Origin: Acidobacteriota bacterium
Lineage (GTDB): Bacteria > Acidobacteriota > Blastocatellia > Pyrinomonadales > Pyrinomonadaceae
Reading direction: 5' to 3'
NCBI GenBank assembly: GCA_013140875.1
Contig: JABFSB010000277.1
Span: 1-6,937 of the forward strand
Length of the DNA: 6,937 bases
A model generated the notes under the pieces. It ran no database searches, had not been told where the DNA came from, and saw only the letters and a program-made list of their open reading frames with translations. Each line of letters starts with the position of its first letter. The first letter of the stretch is position 1. The position numbers were made by a program, and so were the translations under genes. This document shows positions 1 through 6,565 of the stretch, in pieces.

Positions 1-621
1 GAGATGATCTACAATCTCTGCAAAGCCATCGGCGGACGCGTTACGAAAGAGATCGCCGAGTGCGTTTACATGGCGTTGGTCACCGACACGGGCTCATTCC
101 ATTTCTCAAACACCACTGAAAGGACATTGAAAGTTGCGTCTGAATTGATCAAGGCGGGCGTTAAACCGGCCGATATTTCAGAAGCTGTTTATAACAATTA
201 TCCGTGGTCGCGGATCGAGCTGATGCGGCAAGTGCTGGGCACGGTTCGTCGCGATGACAGCGGTAAGGTGGCGTATTTGCGGCAGACCCTGAATATGCGC
301 CATGCGGCCGGCGCGGTCGACGGCGACAACAACGGTTTTGTTAATATTCCGCTGGCGGCGCGCGCGATTCTTGCCGCCGTTTATATGCGTGAGGTCGGCG
401 ACGGCAGATTTCGCGTCAGCCTTCGTTCGAAAGGCGATATCAACGTCGCTAAAGTAGCCGAACGCTATGGCGGCGGCGGACATCGCAATGCGGCCGGATT
501 ACAGATCGAGGGTGATTGGGATGCCAAAGAGGCCGAGCTCGTCGATGCTGTCCGAGACGCGGTTGAACGTGCCGAAGCCATCGCAGCCGGTGACATAACG
601 GTCGCACCCGATGTTCTCTAG
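1..621 (+). CDS. nrnA: DHH-family bifunctional oligoribonuclease / pAp phosphatase (NrnA-like), 5' end missing
   Basis: This is the C-terminal 206 codons of a DHH/DHHA1 phosphoesterase; the frame is already open at base 1 (GAG codon), so the ATG at base 4 is internal and not the start. NrnA-type enzymes are cytoplasmic, metal-dependent and degrade 2-5 nt RNA fragments, and also dephosphorylate 3'-phosphoadenosine 5'-phosphate to AMP. Visible evidence: the late DHH-domain motif DTGSFHFSNTT (from base 85), the linker, and the DHHA1 substrate-binding motif GGGGHRNAAG (from base 469). Family members are usually about 310-340 aa, so about 110-130 residues with the DHH and first Asp motifs lie upstream of the window. 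The gene ends with TAG at 619-621, 100 bases before cobO, and is probably the upstream member of the same transcription unit. A RecJ-like or c-di-NMP phosphodiesterase of the same superfamily is the alternative, but the short DHHA1 and simple architecture favour NrnA. Confidence 0.88.
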   Translation, partial: EMIYNLCKAIGGRVTKEIAECVYMALVTDTGSFHFSNTTERTLKVASELIKAGVKPADISEAVYNNYPWSRIELMRQVLGTVRRDDSGKVAYLRQTLNMRHAAGAVDGDNNGFVNIPLAARAILAAVYMREVGDGRFRVSLRSKGDINVAKVAERYGGGGHRNAAGLQIEGDWDAKEAELVDAVRDAVERAEAIAAGDITVAPDVL

Positions 622-721
622 TCAGAACCGGCTGAGTTAGCGGTCGGTGCGGCGCCGGTGTTGAAATCAACTTCCGGAATGATCGAGATTTCACCGCCCG
701 CTCACGCAGGCGGTTCCGCCT
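622..721. repeat. Intergenic region with two GC-rich REP-like hairpins before cobO
   Basis: The 100-base gap between nrnA and cobO is mostly inverted-repeat sequence. The first hairpin, 627-644, pairs ACCG/CT with AG/CGGT around one bulged G. The second, 693-714, pairs ACCGCC with GGCGGT, continues after one C/A mismatch with a GC pair step, and closes on a TCAC tetraloop. Its right arm GGCGG (709-713) can instead pair with CCGCC (716-720) across a two-base loop, ending two bases before the cobO ATG. No T-run follows either hairpin, so neither looks like an intrinsic terminator. No Shine-Dalgarno sequence is visible. The arrangement resembles a REP/BIME-type element; dispersal in the genome is not testable from this window. 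Confidence 0.5.
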
Positions 722-1294
722 ATGGCTGAGAAACGATACAAGTGGCGGCGCGACGATTACCGCGAAAATACCAAAGGCCTGCTGATGGTCAACACCGGCG
801 ATGGCAAGGGTAAGACTACTGCTGCACTCGGCGTTTTGGTGCGTGCGGCTGGTCGCGGATTGCACTGCTGCATGATCCAGTTCATGAAGTCCAAAACCGA
901 CCGCTACGGCGAACATGAATCGCTCGAACATCTCGGCGTCGAGGTCCATACGATGGGCGACGGCTTCACCTGGGACACGAACGATAAAGCCCAGGACATA
1001 AAAACATCCGAAGAAACGTGGGCACTTTGCGTCGAAAAAATGCGCAGCGAAGAATATGATCTGCTGGTTTTCGACGAGCTTGTTTATGTTCTGGACTACA
1101 AATTTCTCGATCTCGAAAAGGTTCTGAATGAAATCAAGGACGTGCGTCAAAAACAGCCGCATCTGCATATTATAGCCACCGGTCGAAATGCCCCAACAGA
1201 ACTTGTCGAGGCCGCTGACCTCGTCACCGAGATGAAAGAGGTCAAGCATCCGTTTCACGCCGGCATCTTTGCCCAACAGGGAATCGAATTTTAA
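722..1294 (+). CDS. cobO: Cob(I)yrinic acid a,c-diamide / corrinoid adenosyltransferase (CobO/CobA/BtuR family)
   Basis: A complete 190-aa cytoplasmic enzyme that transfers the 5'-deoxyadenosyl group of ATP to the Co(I) corrinoid, making adenosylcobalamin or its precursors. The P-loop GDGKGKTT at residues 26-33 is the glycine-rich ATP site typical of this family. Other landmarks are the MGDGFTW segment (78-84), the Walker-B-like LLVFDEL (114-120), TGRNAP (153-158) and the family C-terminus AQQGIEF (184-190). Length agrees with the usual 180-200 aa. The ATG at 722 is chosen because an in-frame stop lies at 680-682 and there is no other start codon between; no good Shine-Dalgarno precedes it. 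No other cobalamin synthesis gene is in the window, so it could serve salvage or de novo synthesis. The unrelated PduO and EutT adenosyltransferase types are excluded by the P-loop. Confidence 0.96.
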   Translation: MAEKRYKWRRDDYRENTKGLLMVNTGDGKGKTTAALGVLVRAAGRGLHCCMIQFMKSKTDRYGEHESLEHLGVEVHTMGDGFTWDTNDKAQDIKTSEETWALCVEKMRSEEYDLLVFDELVYVLDYKFLDLEKVLNEIKDVRQKQPHLHIIATGRNAPTELVEAADLVTEMKEVKHPFHAGIFAQQGIEF

Positions 1295-1304
1295 AGTCAG
1301 GTTC

Positions 1305-1378
1305 GGAATAACGAATAGCGTATAGTGAAAAACGAATAACGGAATATTCGTTTTACGTTATTCGTTGTTCGCTATTCC
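1305..1378. repeat. Long imperfect palindrome of AACGAATA-type units between cobO and pgpA
   Basis: A 74-base inverted repeat begins GGAATA and ends TATTCC. Comparing the left arm with the reverse complement of the right arm gives 27 identities in the first 34 positions, and three of the seven differences would be G-U pairs in RNA. An inner perfect 11-bp stem pairs AACGAATAACG (1331-1341) with CGTTATTCGTT (1356-1366); the left strand can alternatively pair with TATTCGTT at 1345-1352. The element is AT-rich, unlike its surroundings, and is built from repeated ACGAATA/TATTCGT blocks. It ends five bases before the pgpA ATG. No transposase or T-tract is present, so it is better read as a small palindromic repeat than as a terminator or an insertion sequence. 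Confidence 0.85.
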
Positions 1379-1383
1379 CGGAA

Positions 1384-1947
1384 ATGAAAACATCCATAGA
1401 AAAGCGAAAGCCCGAAGGATCACTCGATTACCTGTCACTGGCGGTTACGACGTTCGGCGTGGGATATTTGCCGCTTGCTCCCGGAACCTGGGGATCGATG
1501 GTCGGCGTAGCGATCTATCTTGGGTTTTCTTCTCTCGACGGGACCTGGGAACACCATTGGGCGCCGATTCATCACTTTGGACCGTCTCAAGCCCAGGCGA
1601 TCTCAATCGCCGCGCTTCTGTTTATATTTCTGCTATTTACGCTCCTTGGTGTTTGGGCCGCGGGCCGCAGCACGGAGCTTCTCGGCAATTCCGATCCGTC
1701 CGAAGCTGTTGTCGATGAAGTCATCGGCCAGCTCATCACGTTCCTTTTTGTCCCCTTCGGAATATCGTGGCCGCTGGTGATTGCCGGTTTTCTGCTCTTC
1801 AGACTTTTCGATATCTGGAAGCCTTATCCGATCGATTCTCTTCAGGTACTTCCCGGCGGGATCGGTGTCTGTGCCGACGATATACTGGCCGGCGTCTATG
1901 CGGGCATTTGCCTTTCGGTCATTTACGCGATTACTCTTTTGATATGA
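1384..1947 (+). CDS. pgpA: Phosphatidylglycerophosphatase A
   Basis: A complete 187-aa inner-membrane protein of the PgpA family, which dephosphorylates phosphatidylglycerophosphate to phosphatidylglycerol. Conserved landmarks in order: GYLPLAPGTWGS (27-38), the acidic DPSEAVVDEVIGQ (104-116), the membrane-embedded LLFRLFDIWKPYPI (137-150) and GGIGVCADDILAG (158-170), whose two Asp residues belong to the likely metal/phosphate site. Hydrophobic segments fall at about 20-47, 71-93, 115-142 and 166-187. There is a lengthened, His/Trp-rich loop at about 51-70. The ATG at 1384 fits the family N-terminus; only a weak CGGA (1379-1382) lies upstream, and the 74-base palindrome ends just before it. 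The stop TGA overlaps the next gene's ATG, so translation of the two is probably coupled. Confidence 0.95.
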   Translation: MKTSIEKRKPEGSLDYLSLAVTTFGVGYLPLAPGTWGSMVGVAIYLGFSSLDGTWEHHWAPIHHFGPSQAQAISIAALLFIFLLFTLLGVWAAGRSTELLGNSDPSEAVVDEVIGQLITFLFVPFGISWPLVIAGFLLFRLFDIWKPYPIDSLQVLPGGIGVCADDILAGVYAGICLSVIYAITLLI

Positions 1948-2666
1948 TTTTGCATGTTCTTCCGGGCGATTCGCTTGTCAAGGAATTTCAGACCGCCGAT
2001 ATCGACGGCAATGTCGTGGTGTGCCGCGAGTGTTTGGTTGTGGGCGATGTTTCGGGCAACACGCTGGCTGAATTTTGGGACCGGCGGGCTAATTTTGTCG
2101 CGATCGACTACGCGGGCGATCCGATAGAGTATCAGGAAAATGTCGCTTATGAATTGGAGAGATTGATCGGGCTATCCGCTGATGACGAAGTAAATCTCTG
2201 GTTCGAGTACGAGCTGTTCTGTCAGGTTAATATGTGGTTTTGCCTTGATCTAATTAAGGACGGCCAGGCTTCGGTCTTTCGGGTCGAGCCGATGAACGCG
2301 TCGCCGGACGATGTATGGAAAGGGTTCGGCAGCCTGGGGGCCGATGACCTGGCAAATTGTTTTGAAGCGAGGACGAAATTTTCAGCCGAAGACATCGAAA
2401 CCGGATCACGACTCTGGCACGCCTTCCGAAACCGAGACGCGGAGGAATTAAAGCGATTGAGTGAATTTCGCTCGCCTTGTTTTCCTTTCCTAAAAGAAGT
2501 TTGCGAAGCGGCTGCCGAGATCGAGTCAAAACCCAGTGAAATCGTCAGGGAATTGAAAGTCCTCGGTTATAAAGACTTCGACAAGTTGTTTCCCGAATTC
2601 CAGAAACGGGCAGGCGTGTACGGCTTTGGCGATCTGCAAGTCGAACGTTTGATGGAGGCCGTCTAG
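1944..2666 (+). CDS. DUF1835 domain-containing protein, function unknown
   Basis: A 240-aa soluble protein with no signal peptide or membrane segment. The first 110 residues fit the DUF1835 pattern as I know it: an opening hydrophobic strand then GDS (MILHVLPGDS, 1-10), VVVCRECLVVGDV (24-36), an FVAIDY segment (51-56), and NLWFEYELFCQ (84-94), where the WFE-acidic motif is the hallmark. The C-terminal part (about 130-240) is helical, charged and holds R/K/E-rich stretches; it may correspond to the helical tail often seen in this family. The start is set by the ATGA overlap with pgpA; the frame is open further upstream to 1767 but that part lies inside pgpA. The TAG stop shares CTAG with the convergent corA stop. 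No biochemical role is established that I can name. Confidence 0.85.
   Translation: MILHVLPGDSLVKEFQTADIDGNVVVCRECLVVGDVSGNTLAEFWDRRANFVAIDYAGDPIEYQENVAYELERLIGLSADDEVNLWFEYELFCQVNMWFCLDLIKDGQASVFRVEPMNASPDDVWKGFGSLGADDLANCFEARTKFSAEDIETGSRLWHAFRNRDAEELKRLSEFRSPCFPFLKEVCEAAAEIESKPSEIVRELKVLGYKDFDKLFPEFQKRAGVYGFGDLQVERLMEAV
2663..2666. other. Convergent gene overlap: two TAG stops within one CTAG
   Basis: The plus-strand DUF1835 gene stops with TAG at 2664-2666, and corA stops with TAG on the minus strand at 2665-2663, so the palindrome CTAG supplies both stops. There is no intergenic space and no hairpin with a T-run on either side, so transcripts from either gene must end inside the other or be stopped by another mechanism. 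Confidence 0.95.
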
Positions 2667-3718
2667 CTGTCCAGCAGGTGTTCCGCCTGGGGTTCTTCCC
2701 GCTTTACGGCCGGCGTTTCCTCGCGCTGGAAGATCCAGCCCCGACGCCAAAAATAGATAAGTAAGATCACCGCGACCACGATCATCACCGAAATGGTTAT
2801 GAAATAGCCATGCGGCGTATGAAGCTCGGGCATATTCTCGAAGTTCATTCCGTAAATACCGGCGATCAGGGACAACGGCAGAATTATCGACGACAGTACC
2901 GCAAGGGTTTTCATCACATCGTTGGTCTTGTTTGCAACCACGGAAAAGTGAATATCGAACAGGCTGCTGACAAGGTCGCGATAGCTTTCCGAAAGGTCGG
3001 AGATGCGCAGCAGGTGATCGTGAACGTCGCGGAAGAAAGGCAATATGTGTTCCGGTATCTGTGGAAACTCGCCGTGTGAAATTCTGTAAAGCACCTCGAG
3101 CTGCCGGGCAGATATTCTGCGCAGACGAGAGACGCTGCGACGCAGGTCCATCACCTCTTCGAGTATTGCACTGTTGCTTTTCTTAAGATCGAAGACGCGG
3201 TCTTCCAGCGAATTTATCTCAGCGTCAAAATCATCGAGGATCGGCATGTAAAGATCGACGATGTTGTCCAATATCTGATGAAGCAGATATGCCGGCCCGC
3301 GAGAGCACGCAAAATGGCTCGCACGTATCTGCTGTTTTACTACCTTTAGGCTGCGGAAACGCTGGTCGTGGAACGTCACGACAAAATTCTCGCCGAGATA
3401 GCCATCCAACTCCTTCGTGACGAAGTTACCCGGACCGGTTTCGCCGGGTTTTATTCCGTGGACAATAAAATAAATGTAATTCGGGAAAGCCTCGATCTTC
3501 GGCTGATTGCGGGTTTCGATGCAGTCTTCGACCGTCAAATAATGAAACTTAAACACATCAAGCAGGATCGTTTTTGCCTGATCGATCTGTTCCGGAGTTT
3601 CACCAAGGAAGTCGACCCAAATCAGGTTGTCCTTATCATCGAGAAGCTCCGGCAGCTCATCGGGTGAAAAGCCTTCCTCGATGGATGTTGCCCCAGTTCT
3701 ATAAACGAAAATTTCCAT
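2663..3718 (-). CDS. corA: Magnesium/cobalt transporter CorA
   Basis: A complete 351-aa member of the CorA 2-TM-GxN family, a homopentameric channel that brings Mg2+ (and Co2+ or Ni2+) across the inner membrane down the potential. The N-terminal two thirds form the cytoplasmic alpha/beta funnel (about 1-150, including FVVTFHD at 112-118) and the long stalk helices (about 150-270, charged and coiled-coil-like). TM1 is about 271-289, directly followed by the selectivity signature YGMN (289-292) and the MPEL loop (296-299); TM2 is about 304-323, and a basic then acidic tail of about 28 residues ends the protein. The total matches the usual 310-370 aa. The start is the ATG complementary to 3716-3718; upstream is only a weak ribosome site. 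A lone -10-like TATAGT lies at 3743-3738 on this strand without a convincing -35. It is convergent with the DUF1835 gene, overlapping by four bases. Confidence 0.97.
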   Translation of the reverse strand: MEIFVYRTGATSIEEGFSPDELPELLDDKDNLIWVDFLGETPEQIDQAKTILLDVFKFHYLTVEDCIETRNQPKIEAFPNYIYFIVHGIKPGETGPGNFVTKELDGYLGENFVVTFHDQRFRSLKVVKQQIRASHFACSRGPAYLLHQILDNIVDLYMPILDDFDAEINSLEDRVFDLKKSNSAILEEVMDLRRSVSRLRRISARQLEVLYRISHGEFPQIPEHILPFFRDVHDHLLRISDLSESYRDLVSSLFDIHFSVVANKTNDVMKTLAVLSSIILPLSLIAGIYGMNFENMPELHTPHGYFITISVMIVVAVILLIYFWRRGWIFQREETPAVKREEPQAEHLLDS

Positions 3719-3788
3719 AATGCTTCAGCCACACGGAACTATACACGAATAATAACGGCGAACTTAAATCGCCGGAAACGCCGGCGCC

Positions 3789-3817
3789 TTGACCGGTCGG
3801 AAAAAGGGATATAGAGT
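3789..3817 (+). promoter_or_regulatory. Candidate sigma-70-like promoter for the PLD-like gene
   Basis: TTGACC (3789-3794) and TAGAGT (3812-3817) are spaced by 17 bases and match the consensus hexamers at five and four of six positions. Transcription would start near 3824, giving a leader of about 50 bases before the ATG at 3873. Short matches like this occur by chance, so the call is tentative. Confidence 0.3.
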
Positions 3818-3859
3818 GTGTGCCGTCAGCAATGCTGGTCGAAGAATTTTACTCTATTT

Positions 3860-3865
3860 GAGAGG
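3860..3865 (+). promoter_or_regulatory. Ribosome binding site deciding the PLD-gene start
   Basis: GAGAGG is seven bases before the ATG at 3873. It is the clearest Shine-Dalgarno sequence in the window and argues against initiation at the TTG at 3789. Confidence 0.65.
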
Positions 3866-3872
3866 CCTCCAT

Positions 3873-5528
3873 ATGCGTGTATCCAATACTTCCGGCGGTT
3901 TAAAGGTCCAGGCGATCGCCGGAACCTACGTTGTTATGCTCGGGTTCGACCTGCCGCAGGCAAATTGTCAGGGACTGCTCGGCTTTTCGATCCATCGAAG
4001 CGATGTGACCGAAAACGAGGCCTATTATCTGGAGGCAATGAAAGCATTTGCCGAGACTGATCCGGGATTTCCGGCAGGTTCACTTTATTCGACCAGGGAC
4101 CATCCGATCCAGAGTTTTCAATGGGCCGATTATTCGGCGAAACCCGGCCATCGATATGTTTATACCGTGACGGCGCTAAACGGCACTCCGGCAAATCTTA
4201 CGCCTATTGCGTCGATCGCTGTCACCGTGGACACCGAGATAAGGATCGGCCAGATCCACGAAACATACTTCAATCGCGGGACGGCCGCTTCGCAAGAGTA
4301 CGTCCGGCGTTTTGGCGACCGGAGCCCCGACAAAGTTGCAAACAACAAGGCTTTTGAATGGCTTTCGAGAGGATTGTATGAGGCGATGACCGAATTTATT
4401 TCGTCTTGCGTTCCGGGAACCCATTCGCTTCGTATTGCGGCCTATGAATTCAATTACGGCAAGCTGCTCGACGTGATAAAAATGGCCTCCGACGCCGGTG
4501 TGGACATCCAGATCATTTACGACGCCCGGAAACCGAAGCCCGGCGACGATAACCGGATCGCAGTCGCGACGGCGGGCCTGCAGAATATTTGTACCGAACG
4601 GACCGAAGGGGCGTCCTACATATCTCACAACAAATTTATCGTCAAAATAACGAACGGCGTGCCGGAGGAAGTGTGGACCGGAGGCACTAATTTTTCGGAC
4701 GGAGGAATCTTCGGACATTCGAACGTTGCACACGTCGTGAAAGATCGAGCGGTGGCGGGTGAGTATCTTGCGTATTGGAACGAGCTGGAAAAAGACCTGA
4801 AATCTCCGGCGATGAAAACAGCGGTCGAGGCTTTGACGGCGGTGCCGCCGATTCCGGTCCCGGCCGGCGTGTCGGTTATATTCAGCCCGCGGAAATCACT
4901 AAATGCCCTGAATTTCTATGGCAATCTGGCGATGAGCGCCGTCGACGGCCTGTTTATGACCTTTGCCTTCGGCATGAACTCGGTTTTCAAGAACGTCTAT
5001 CAAAACAGCGGTGCCCGGCTGCGGATGGCGTTGATGGAAAAAGCGACGCGGCCGATGGAAGAAGGTCCCGAGAAAACCGCCGAAGAGCAGGCGATCCAAA
5101 CCCTGCGAAACATGCCTGAAAATATTTTTTCGATCGGCGATTTTGTCCGCGTAAACACGTTCGACGGTTGGGTCAAGGAGCGGCTGACCGGCCTTAACTC
5201 TAACGTCCGCTATGTTCACAACAAATTCATGCTGGTCGATCCATTAGGCAGCGACCCGATCGTCGTCGTCGGATCGGCAAATTTCAGCGAGGCCTCTACC
5301 AAGGACAACGATGAGAACATGATAGTTATTCGCGGAAACAAACGGGTCGCCGATATATATATGGGCGAATATATGCGTTTGTTCAGCCATTTTTCGTTCC
5401 GTGAATCGTTGAAGTGGCGAAAGCCGAACGATCCGCCCAAGCCGCTGCGAATCGATGATTGGTGGGCGGACAGCTTCGGAAACACCGAGCGTTCGTCACG
5501 GCGACAATTCTTTTCGAACGCCGCATAG
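3873..5528 (+). CDS. Phospholipase D-like (HKD superfamily) protein with N-terminal FN3-like domain
   Basis: A 551-aa protein without an obvious signal peptide. Residues 1 to about 122 are a beta-rich domain (strands such as AGTYVVMLGFDLP and HRYVYTVTALNG) with fibronectin-type-III character; this fold call is by eye. Two PLD repeats follow. The first has HNKFIV (H252, K254) with GGTNFSDGG (270-278), but the Asp expected at the end of HxKx4D is an Ile. The second is complete: HNKFMLVD (H449, K451, D456) with GSANFSEAS (467-475). The PLD superfamily cleaves phosphodiester bonds through the two catalytic histidines; the substrate here could be phospholipid or nucleic acid and cannot be told. 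ATG 3873 is preferred because GAGAGG (3860-3865) lies seven bases upstream; the frame is open from a TTG at 3789 but that adds 28 unconserved-looking residues. Neighbours are unrelated; the next gene begins 57 bases after the stop. Confidence 0.85.
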   Translation: MRVSNTSGGLKVQAIAGTYVVMLGFDLPQANCQGLLGFSIHRSDVTENEAYYLEAMKAFAETDPGFPAGSLYSTRDHPIQSFQWADYSAKPGHRYVYTVTALNGTPANLTPIASIAVTVDTEIRIGQIHETYFNRGTAASQEYVRRFGDRSPDKVANNKAFEWLSRGLYEAMTEFISSCVPGTHSLRIAAYEFNYGKLLDVIKMASDAGVDIQIIYDARKPKPGDDNRIAVATAGLQNICTERTEGASYISHNKFIVKITNGVPEEVWTGGTNFSDGGIFGHSNVAHVVKDRAVAGEYLAYWNELEKDLKSPAMKTAVEALTAVPPIPVPAGVSVIFSPRKSLNALNFYGNLAMSAVDGLFMTFAFGMNSVFKNVYQNSGARLRMALMEKATRPMEEGPEKTAEEQAIQTLRNMPENIFSIGDFVRVNTFDGWVKERLTGLNSNVRYVHNKFMLVDPLGSDPIVVVGSANFSEASTKDNDENMIVIRGNKRVADIYMGEYMRLFSHFSFRESLKWRKPNDPPKPLRIDDWWADSFGNTERSSRRQFFSNAA

Positions 5529-5584
5529 GCTCTTGGACCCTTCCGATTGCAATTCGCAAAAATGAACGGCAGAATGTTCGGAGC

Positions 5585-6535
5585 ATGGATAAAGCACAGC
5601 GAACCGATGTCTCATTGCGGGTTGCAAACGTAACCAAGCGATTCGGCGATTTCACCGCTGTCGAAGATCTGAGCTTTGACGTGCGGAGTGGCCGCGTTTT
5701 TGGTTTTCTCGGCCCTAACGGAGCTGGCAAAACCACGACGATCCGCATGATCGTCGGAATTACGGCACCCGACGAAGGCTCGATCGAACTTTTCGGTCAT
5801 CGCATCTCACCCGATCTTCAGAATCGCATCGGCTATTTACCGGAAGAACGCGGCCTTTATAAAAAAATGAAGGTCGTCGATCAATTGCGCTATTTTGCCG
5901 AACTGAAGGGCGTTTCGCGAGGCCCCGCCGAAAAAAAGATCGACTTTTGGCTTGAGCGTATGGGTTTGGCCGAATGGAAAAAGAAGAAAACGACCGACCT
6001 TTCGAAGGGAATGCAGCAGAAAATACAGTTCATCTCGACTGTCCTGCACGATCCCGACCTTCTCATTCTGGATGAACCTTTTTCCGGCCTTGACCCGGTA
6101 AATGTCGAGTTTATGATCGACGTACTTTCGGATTTTCGCACGCAGGAAAAAACCGTTATTTTTTCAACTCATCTTATGTCCACGGCGGAACGCCTTTGCC
6201 ACGACATCATTCTGATCAACAAGTCGCGAAAGGTCCTCGGCGGAAGTCTGCGCGAAGTAAAGGAGAGCTATGGCACAAATCTCATTGCCTTTCGCGGCGA
6301 GCGGGCCGAACGGGTCCTGGCGGACCAAAAACTGATAAATAAGGTTGTCTCGCATGCGGACGAACAGGAATTACACCTTGCCGACGGCGTTCCCCCGCAG
6401 ACGCTCTTGAAGGCTTTGATCGAATCCGGCGCCGAGGTCACAAAATTCGAGATTACCGAACCGAGCCTTAACGATATTTTTATCGAGAAAGTAGGAACGA
6501 GTTCAGAGTCCCGCCTTCAGGCGGCTTCCATTTAG
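5585..6535 (+). CDS. ABC-2 type exporter ATP-binding protein (NatA/YhaQ-like)
   Basis: A complete 316-aa ABC ATPase. Landmarks: Walker A GPNGAGKT (43-50), a Q-loop region GYLPEERGLYKKM (83-95) in which Glu occupies the usual Gln area, the signature LSKGM (139-143), Walker B LLILDEP (159-165) with the D-loop SGLD, and switch His196 in STHLM. Residues from about 225 onward form the DUF4162-like C-terminal domain common in ABC-2 ATPases, ending with the conserved SLNDIFIEKVG. GYLPEERGLY is typical of the sodium or drug exporter (NatA) branch, so it likely drives export with the permease downstream; the substrate is not knowable from sequence. The ATG at 5585 suits the family N-terminus (LRVANVTKRFGDFTAVEDLSFDV from residue 11); CGGAG at 5579 is too close to be an ideal ribosome site. 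The last eleven residues (SSESRLQAASI) look like extra sequence, encoded by a hairpin. Confidence 0.93.
   Translation: MDKAQRTDVSLRVANVTKRFGDFTAVEDLSFDVRSGRVFGFLGPNGAGKTTTIRMIVGITAPDEGSIELFGHRISPDLQNRIGYLPEERGLYKKMKVVDQLRYFAELKGVSRGPAEKKIDFWLERMGLAEWKKKKTTDLSKGMQQKIQFISTVLHDPDLLILDEPFSGLDPVNVEFMIDVLSDFRTQEKTVIFSTHLMSTAERLCHDIILINKSRKVLGGSLREVKESYGTNLIAFRGERAERVLADQKLINKVVSHADEQELHLADGVPPQTLLKALIESGAEVTKFEITEPSLNDIFIEKVGTSSESRLQAASI
6511..6524. repeat. Perfect GC-rich hairpin inside the 3' end of the ABC ATPase gene
   Basis: CCGCC (6511-6515) pairs with GGCGG (6520-6524) around a TTCA loop. The segment CAGGCGG followed by (C)TTCC at 6518-6529 is nearly the same as CAGGCGGTTCC at 707-717 before cobO. 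It lies in the codons for the last residues of the ATPase. No T-run follows. Confidence 0.55.
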
Positions 6536-6565
6536 CCTCTTACCGACTCGGAAACGCGCCGATCG

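Larger units (their letters stand above)
3719..3872. promoter_or_regulatory. Divergent corA / PLD-gene control region with overlapping hairpins
   Basis: This 154-base gap is the only place where both outward-facing genes can be started. It contains two GC-rich inverted repeats that overlap: CGGCGA (3756-3761) with TCGCCG (3769-3774), and GCCGG (3771-3775) with CCGGC (3781-3785). They share bases 3771-3774 and cannot form together. A plus-strand promoter candidate follows (listed separately). On the minus strand a TATAGT (-10-like) sits 20 bases from the corA start codon. No recognised operator or riboswitch is seen. Confidence 0.45.

Noticed and set aside
622..721. Cobalamin riboswitch upstream of cobO
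   Set aside because: The gap is only 100 bases, shorter than a usual cobalamin riboswitch, and no B12-box-like sequence was seen; the structures are short GC-rich hairpins.
449..1276. 275-codon open frame on the minus strand across nrnA end and cobO
   Set aside because: It is antisense to two well-supported genes and its translation shows no recognisable domain; it is a shadow of their codon pattern.
1305..1378. Intrinsic terminator, CRISPR repeat or insertion sequence
   Set aside because: No T-run follows the stem, there are no regular spacers, and no transposase frame or target duplication is visible.
1767..1943. Longer N-terminus for the DUF1835 protein
   Set aside because: This part lies inside pgpA in another frame; the DUF1835 N-terminal pattern begins exactly at the ATG at 1944.
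3789..3872. TTG start giving 28 extra residues on the PLD-like protein
   Set aside because: It lacks a ribosome site, the TTG fits better as part of a -35-like hexamer, and the ATG at 3873 has a good Shine-Dalgarno sequence.
4176..4733. 185-codon minus-strand open frame inside the PLD-like gene
   Set aside because: Fully antisense to a gene with clear PLD motifs, and the translation has no recognisable domain.
5459..5584. Longer N-terminus for the ABC ATPase
   Set aside because: It would overlap the PLD-like gene by 70 bases, and the added residues have no ABC-family character.
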